From Elstera litoralis (GTDB lineage: Bacteria > Pseudomonadota > Alphaproteobacteria > Elsterales > Elsteraceae), in assembly GCF_000963705.1 (NCBI RefSeq), contig NZ_LAJY01000179.1, positions 1-9,990 of the forward strand: a stretch of 9,990 nucleotides of DNA. The letters are read 5' to 3'. Made by a program: the position numbers and the translations under genes. The notes beneath the pieces were generated by a model that worked only from the letters and a program-made list of their open reading frames with translations, made no database searches and had not been told where the DNA came from. Below are positions 5,869 to 9,990 of this stretch, in pieces (the stretch's first letter is position 1; every line of letters begins with the position of its first letter).

Positions 5869-7962
5869 ATGACAGCGACCATTCGCACAAAGTTGCTGGT
5901 GGCGTTTGGGCTGACGGCTGGACTGACGATTGCAGCCGCAGGTGTGGCTTGGCAGGGGTTCGGGCGGTTGTCCGATATGCTCGCCACCATTTCCACTGAA
6001 AGCGTGCCAAACCTAAGCTTGGCGCAGGAATTAGGGGTTAAGGCGAACGCGATTGCGGCGGCTGCCCCGTCGCTGCTCGTCACCGCCGATCAAGGCGCGC
6101 TCGGGGTGGAGCAGGCGCGGCTGATCGGGTATCTGGCCGATGTTGAAACGAAGATTATAGCCCTGCGCTCGACCCTGTCGGCGGCGGAATGGGACGCCCT
6201 AAACGGGCATTACCAAGGCCTCGCCGCTATTCTCACCGCCCTTGAGGACCATCACCGTCAAGTGCTTGCCTCCGGGCTGGCGGTTCTGAAGGCGGCCGCA
6301 GAGGCGAGCGAAAAGACGGAAGCCGCGTCGGCGCTCGTCAATCCGCTGGTGCGCAGTGCCTCCTTCACGCTCGAAACCGTGATGGAAGGGCTGGACGCCG
6401 GGATTGTCGATAAAAACATTAAGCCCTTAGCCGATTTCAAAACATTGCGCACGGCCTTGCAGGTGCAGCGCGAGGTCACGCAACTGCGGGCATTGCTGCT
6501 TCAGGGCGCCGTTGCGCAAACCGCGCCGGCGCTGGCAGAGGCCAAAGCGGGTTATGCGAAATCCCAGGCGGCGGTGAGCAAACTGCTGAAATCTATGGGC
6601 GATGCGGCGGTCTCGATCGGGCTGGACGATGGCGCGGCGCAGGTCGCGACCGCTGCGGAGGCGCTGTTTGCCGCCCGCACCCTCTATCTCGCCGAGGCCG
6701 GGAAGGAAATCGCGACATTGGCGGCAGCGGGCGACGCGGTGATGGCCTTGACGCGCGCGTCCGATGGGATTGCCGCGACGATGCAACGCGGCATGGGCGA
6801 CGGTATCGGCGCACTCGATTCGGGTATCGACCAAGCGCGTTTACTACTGCTGGTCTTAGGCGCGGGCGGACTGGCGTTTGCCGGGATCGTCGGCTGGTTC
6901 CTGGTTCATCGCGGGATTGCCCGGCGCTTGCACGCGCTGGCGGCGGCGATGGAGCGAGTCCGCCTCGGTCAACTCGATGCACCGATTCCGGCGGGCGGCA
7001 CCGATGAGATTTCGGGCATGGCGGCGGCGCTTCTGACTTTCCGCGATACTGCCGTGCGCGCAGCCCAGCGGGATGAGGAGGCCAAACAGGCGCAAACCTT
7101 GGCTACCGAGGAGCGGCGGGTGACGCTGCAAGCCCTCGCCAGCCGCTTTGAAGCCAGCGTGCAACAGGTCGTGGGCTCGGTCGCGGTTGCGGCAGGGGCC
7201 ATGCATCTAACCGCTGAGCAAATGTCGGCGATGGCCGGGCAGACCAGCACCCAATCGGCGGCGGTTGCGGCCTCGGCTGAGCAGGCGACGCAGAATGTCC
7301 ATATGGTCGCCGTCTCCGCCAATCAACTCACCGGCTCGATCAGCGAAATCGGCGCGCAGGTAACGCGCTCCACCGAAATTGCCGGGCGCGCCGTGACCGA
7401 AGTTTCGGATATTAACGCCGCCCTCAGTGGGCTAACCCAAGCCGTTGGGCGAATCGATTCGTTTGTGACGCTGATTTCCGACATTGCCGGACAAACTAAT
7501 CTGCTCGCCCTCAACGCGACGATCGAGGCGGCACGGGCCGGCGAGGCCGGGCGTGGCTTTGCCGTCGTCGCGGGCGAAGTCAAATCGCTGGCAACGCAAA
7601 CCGCGCGGGCGACCGACGAAATCACCGCTCAGGTAAGCGATGTGCAGCGCACCGCCCAGGCGGCCGCCACGGCGGTCGGGCGGATCGGCACGACAATCAA
7701 TGATCTCAGAGAGATTGCGGCGATGGTCGCGGCGGCGATCGAGGAGCAAGGGGCGGCAACGGCGGCGATCAGCGACTCGGTACAACAGGCCGCGCTCGGC
7801 ACGCAGGAGGTCTCCAGCACCATTGTAACGGTGTCGGCGGCCGCCAATGAAACTGGCTCGGCGGCGCAGAATGTGCTGCATGCCGCCGATCAATTGGGCG
7901 GCTATTCGGCGCAGCTCACTGAAGAGGTCGAAGAGTTTCTAAAGGCTGTTCGGGTTGCGTAA
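5869..7962 (+). CDS. Methyl-accepting chemotaxis protein with large helical periplasmic sensor
   Basis: This 697-residue transmembrane receptor should sense a ligand outside the inner membrane and control the CheA/CheW kinase array. Transmembrane segment 1 is at about 9-29 and segment 2 at about 324-346 (LLLLVLGAGGLAFAGIVGWF). They enclose about 290 residues rich in Ala and Leu and apparently all helical. A HAMP domain follows at about 347-400 (GIARRLHALAAAMERVRLGQ, then the DEISGMAAALLTFRD motif). The signalling domain spans about 430-690, with its hairpin tip at 539-575 containing IAGQTNLLALNATIEAARAG and GRGFAVVAGEVKSLA, the hallmark of the family. The C-terminus FLKAVRVA lacks an NWETF-type tether for CheR/CheB. 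The sensor is about twice the size of a simple four-helix bundle; stretches such as ISTESVPNLSLAQELGVKAN recall TorS-like or helical bimodular sensors, but this is an impression and the ligand is unknown. The class is certain. Confidence 0.95.
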   Translation: MTATIRTKLLVAFGLTAGLTIAAAGVAWQGFGRLSDMLATISTESVPNLSLAQELGVKANAIAAAAPSLLVTADQGALGVEQARLIGYLADVETKIIALRSTLSAAEWDALNGHYQGLAAILTALEDHHRQVLASGLAVLKAAAEASEKTEAASALVNPLVRSASFTLETVMEGLDAGIVDKNIKPLADFKTLRTALQVQREVTQLRALLLQGAVAQTAPALAEAKAGYAKSQAAVSKLLKSMGDAAVSIGLDDGAAQVATAAEALFAARTLYLAEAGKEIATLAAAGDAVMALTRASDGIAATMQRGMGDGIGALDSGIDQARLLLLVLGAGGLAFAGIVGWFLVHRGIARRLHALAAAMERVRLGQLDAPIPAGGTDEISGMAAALLTFRDTAVRAAQRDEEAKQAQTLATEERRVTLQALASRFEASVQQVVGSVAVAAGAMHLTAEQMSAMAGQTSTQSAAVAASAEQATQNVHMVAVSANQLTGSISEIGAQVTRSTEIAGRAVTEVSDINAALSGLTQAVGRIDSFVTLISDIAGQTNLLALNATIEAARAGEAGRGFAVVAGEVKSLATQTARATDEITAQVSDVQRTAQAAATAVGRIGTTINDLREIAAMVAAAIEEQGAATAAISDSVQQAALGTQEVSSTIVTVSAAANETGSAAQNVLHAADQLGGYSAQLTEEVEEFLKAVRVA

Positions 7963-7967
7963 TGAAA

Positions 7968-7990
7968 GGGCCGGTCAAGTCGACCGGCCC
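7968..7990 (-). terminator. Inverted repeat between convergent genes, probable terminator
   Basis: GGGCCGGTC (7968-7976) and GACCGGCCC (7982-7990) are perfect 9-base complements around a 5-base loop. On the minus strand the stem is followed by TTTCATT, giving a modest U-rich tail for the exporter transcript; the plus-strand side has no T run. The stem overlaps the last codons of the exporter gene (Gly-Arg-Ser-Thr-stop) and lies 5 bases after the chemoreceptor stop, so it may serve both transcripts. Confidence 0.7.
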
Positions 7991-8604
7991 ATCGCCAATC
8001 GCAGCGCCAATCCGGCAAAAACGGTACCGAGCAGATATTTCTGCACTTTCTGAAAGCGCGGGCGGCTACTCATGAAGGTGCCGAAGCGCCCGCCCAGAAG
8101 CGCAATCGTGCCGGTCACAGCGCTGCCGATGATATTGAGGATCAAGACCAGAATCAGCGTCTGCCCCAGAATCGACCCGTCCTGATGGTTCAAAAACTGC
8201 GGGAAGAGGGCGATGAAAAAGAGGATGACCTTGGGGTTCAGCAGATTGCCGATGCAGGCCTGCCGGAACACCCGCCAGAGCGCGGCTTTCGGCGCTTTGG
8301 CATTGGTGAGAAAGGGCAATTCCGGGCTACGGAAAGTCTGAAATGCCATCCAGGCCAAATAGGCCGCGCCCGCATATTGCAGCACATCATAGGCCAGCGG
8401 CGAACTCTCGAAGAGTTGCGCAAGCCCGAAGGCCGCCGCGAGCGCGTGGCACGTGATCCCCACGGCAAACCCGGCGACCGAGACCAGCCCGGCTAACGGC
8501 CCCTGAGCAATCGAGCGGCTCAGCACGTAGATCATGTCCGGCCCCGGCGTGATCGCCAGCATCAGGCAGGCGAGCGAGAATAGGGCGAGAGTTTCGAAGC
8601 TCAT
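7975..8604 (-). CDS. LysE/RhtB-family amino-acid exporter
   Basis: This 209-residue inner-membrane protein belongs to the LysE/RhtB translocator family, which exports amino acids such as lysine, homoserine, threonine or leucine. The family N-terminus is clear (SLACLMLAITPGPDMIYVLS, with the conserved TPGPDM), as is the central GNLLNPKVILFFIALFPQF motif. About six hydrophobic segments are visible, including SVAGFAVGITCHALAAAFGLA, LILVLILNIIGSAVTGTIALL and the C-terminal LLGTVFAGLALRLAMG. Length is normal for the family. The ATG at 8602-8604 has AGAGAGGA 8 bases upstream on the minus strand. It lies 87 bases downstream of an aminotransferase gene in the same orientation, so the two may be co-transcribed, with the exporter moving that enzyme's product or substrate. 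The substrate cannot be read from sequence. Confidence 0.93.
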   Translation of the reverse strand: MSFETLALFSLACLMLAITPGPDMIYVLSRSIAQGPLAGLVSVAGFAVGITCHALAAAFGLAQLFESSPLAYDVLQYAGAAYLAWMAFQTFRSPELPFLTNAKAPKAALWRVFRQACIGNLLNPKVILFFIALFPQFLNHQDGSILGQTLILVLILNIIGSAVTGTIALLGGRFGTFMSSRPRFQKVQKYLLGTVFAGLALRLAMGRST

Positions 8605-8612
8605 GGGGCGCG

Positions 8613-8620
8613 TCCTCTCT
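8613..8620 (-). promoter_or_regulatory. Ribosome-binding site of the exporter gene
   Basis: On the minus strand AGAGAGGA lies 8 bases before the ATG. The preceding bases TCTC can pair with GAGA inside it across TTGA, so a small hairpin could partly cover the site. Confidence 0.65.
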
Positions 8621-8631
8621 CAAGAGATATC

Positions 8632-8678
8632 CAAGGGCTCCGCTCAAGGGCGACCGCGCCCTTGAGAATCCGCGATTC
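8632..8678 (-). promoter_or_regulatory. Hairpin cluster between aminotransferase and exporter genes
   Basis: A perfect 10-base stem, CTCAAGGGCG-ACCG-CGCCCTTGAG (8643-8666), stands between the two genes. The heptamer CAAGGGC occurs at 8645-8651 and again at 8632-8638, so the complementary GCCCTTG at 8658-8664 can pair with either copy. A small GAATC-CGC-GATTC hairpin (8666-8678) adjoins it on the aminotransferase side. There is no T run after the main stem on the minus strand, so it is not a standard terminator. It might be an attenuator, an mRNA processing site or a 3' stabiliser. Confidence 0.55.
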
Positions 8679-8691
8679 GGGAGCCGTCGCT

Positions 8692-9951
8692 TTAGGCGTC
8701 CACCTTCAAGGCCGCGACGGCTTCGGTAATCAGCCCGCCGAGGCGTTTGATACCGTCGCGCACTTTTTCGGGCGGCGGCACCGAGAAGCTGAGGCGGATA
8801 GTGTTTTTGCCCGAGCGATCCGGGTAGAAGGCCGCGCCGGGCACGAAGGCGACGCGGATTTCGGCGATGGATTTTGCCAGTATTTCGGCAGCGTCCAGCC
8901 CCTCGGGCAGCGTAACCCAAACGAACATCCCGCCTTCCGGCTCGGTCCAGCTCACGCCGTCGGGCATGAACTCGTTGAGCGCGGTCAGCATCGCGTCGCG
9001 CCGTTCGCGGTAGACAGCGCGGATTTTGGCCGCATGGTCGAAGATGATGGTTTCGGCCACTTTGAACATGGCCATCTGGTTCAGCGTCGGCGTGTGCAGG
9101 TCGGACGCCTGCTTCATCAGCACCAGCTTTTGCAGCACCGGCTGCGGGGCGACGATCCAACCGATGCGCAAGGCCGGAACGATGCTTTTGGAGAAGGTGC
9201 CGGTATAGATCACCTGACCTTGCGCTGTCGCTTCGCTCAGCGGACGCGGCTGGTTCAGCCGGTCGCTATCGAGCGCCAGCAGCGGCGGCACTGGTTCGCC
9301 ATCGTAACGAAGCTGGTCGTAGGCCGAATCTTCAATGATGGCGATACCGTAGCGGTAGGCGAGTTCCAGCATCGCCCGTCGTTGCGCAAGCGAAACGGTT
9401 GCGCCGCAGGGGTTGCCGAAATCCGGCGTGAGGTAGAAGAACTTCGCCCCTTTAGCCATTTCGGCTTCGAGCGCGGCCAGATCGACGCCATCATCTTGCA
9501 CGGGAACCGTGACGAAGGTCGGCTCGTAGAGGCTAAAAGCCTGAAGCGCGCCGAGGTAGCTGGGATTGGTGACGATAATCCTGTCGCCGGTGCCGATGAA
9601 CAGCTTGGCGAGGAACTCCAGCCCCTGCTGGGAGCCATTGGTGATGAGGATATTATCGGCGTGGGTGGCGATGCCGATTTTCGGCAGATAGGTTTGCGCC
9701 AACCATTCGCGCAGCGGCTGATAGCCTTCCGACACCGAATATTGCAACGCCGCGTCGCGCGTTGCCGGGTTCGAGAGAATCTCGTGAAAGGTTTCCGCCA
9801 AAATGGCATGGGGAAACAGCGCCGGATCGGGAATACCGCCCGCGAAGGAAATAATATCCGGCTGATTGATGAGCTTCAGCAGCTCGCGGATTTCCGACGC
9901 GGTGAGTTTTAACGCGCGCGGCGCAAAAGCAGTGTTCCAGTCGATACTCAC
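8692..9951 (-). CDS. Fold-type I PLP-dependent aminotransferase (2-aminoadipate/LysN-like)
   Basis: This 419-residue cytoplasmic enzyme is a class I/II aminotransferase that moves an amino group between an amino acid and a 2-oxo acid through pyridoxal phosphate. Visible positions are ISFAGGIPDPALFP (34-47), the substrate loop typical of the LysN/2-aminoadipate and MocR-related branch; ITNGSQQGLEF (103-113); LTPDFGNPCG with Asn180; IIEDSAYDQL with Asp208 (pyridine nitrogen) and Tyr211; GTFSKSIVPALRIGW with the Schiff-base lysine Lys255; and NTIRLSFS with Arg386, which should bind the substrate carboxylate. No DNA-binding domain precedes it, so it is an enzyme and not a MocR regulator. The start is GTG at 9949-9951, chosen because GGGAGG lies 9 bases upstream. 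LTPDFGNP has Gly where FQNP is common. It is followed by an exporter gene in the same orientation. The class is secure; the substrate (2-aminoadipate, a branched or an aromatic amino acid) is not. Confidence 0.92.
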   Translation of the reverse strand: MSIDWNTAFAPRALKLTASEIRELLKLINQPDIISFAGGIPDPALFPHAILAETFHEILSNPATRDAALQYSVSEGYQPLREWLAQTYLPKIGIATHADNILITNGSQQGLEFLAKLFIGTGDRIIVTNPSYLGALQAFSLYEPTFVTVPVQDDGVDLAALEAEMAKGAKFFYLTPDFGNPCGATVSLAQRRAMLELAYRYGIAIIEDSAYDQLRYDGEPVPPLLALDSDRLNQPRPLSEATAQGQVIYTGTFSKSIVPALRIGWIVAPQPVLQKLVLMKQASDLHTPTLNQMAMFKVAETIIFDHAAKIRAVYRERRDAMLTALNEFMPDGVSWTEPEGGMFVWVTLPEGLDAAEILAKSIAEIRVAFVPGAAFYPDRSGKNTIRLSFSVPPPEKVRDGIKRLGGLITEAVAALKVDA

Positions 9952-9960
9952 GGGCGCACC

Positions 9961-9966
9961 CCTCCC
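9961..9966 (-). promoter_or_regulatory. Ribosome-binding site supporting the GTG start of the aminotransferase
   Basis: On the minus strand GGGAGG lies 9 bases before the GTG at 9949-9951. It supports this non-ATG start, whose product begins MSIDWNTAFAPRALKL. Confidence 0.75.
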
Positions 9967-9990
9967 AAGACAGGGCTTCTTGATTGTTAC

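Noticed and set aside
8662..9912. 416-codon open frame on the plus strand opposite the aminotransferase
   Set aside because: The minus-strand frame has all the catalytic motifs of an aminotransferase; this one has none and starts inside an intergenic hairpin.

Overview
This window looks like ordinary chromosomal DNA from an alphaproteobacterium. The protein sequences of the ATP synthase subunits have alphaproteobacterial signatures, the G+C content is high, and the gene order atpA-atpG-atpD-atpC fits a split F1 operon of the (atpH)-A-G-D-C type. A Rhodospirillales/Azospirillum-like host is my best guess; this is inferred from how the proteins read, not from any search.

Layout. (1) Positions 1-3857, + strand: the 3' part of the F1 ATP synthase operon. 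It holds the end of atpA (alpha), then atpG (gamma), atpD (beta) and atpC (epsilon), closed by a stem-loop terminator. atpD is intact and carries all catalytic motifs. atpG and atpC each carry a single-base frameshift near the 3' end: the recognisable C-terminal residues continue in another frame. (2) Positions 3888-5198, +: a structured leader, a secreted GlpQ-type glycerophosphodiester phosphodiesterase with an EF-hand-like calcium loop, and a strong rho-independent terminator. (3) Positions 5274-5711, +: a small protein made of a single cyclic-nucleotide-binding fold whose phosphate-binding arginine is missing. (4) Positions 5712-7962, +: an A+T-rich intergenic stretch with several small inverted repeats, then a large methyl-accepting chemotaxis protein with a roughly 290-residue helical periplasmic sensor. 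(5) Positions 7975-9951, - strand: a LysE/RhtB-type amino-acid exporter downstream of a fold-type I PLP aminotransferase, in the same orientation with 87 bases between them; that gap can form competing hairpins. The chemoreceptor and exporter genes converge on a shared inverted repeat at 7968-7990.

How the parts relate. The ATP synthase genes are one functional unit. The aminotransferase and exporter plausibly form an amino-acid metabolism and export pair. The phosphodiesterase, cyclic-nucleotide-fold protein and chemoreceptor look like separate units that share an orientation.

I see no mobile elements, CRISPR array, tRNA or rRNA, and no convincing new multi-gene system. No gene-free stretch exceeds 300 bases. 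The points most worth a second look are the paired frameshifts in atpG and atpC, the calcium-loop insertion in the phosphodiesterase, the stem-loop between atpD and atpC, and the alternative hairpins ahead of the exporter gene.
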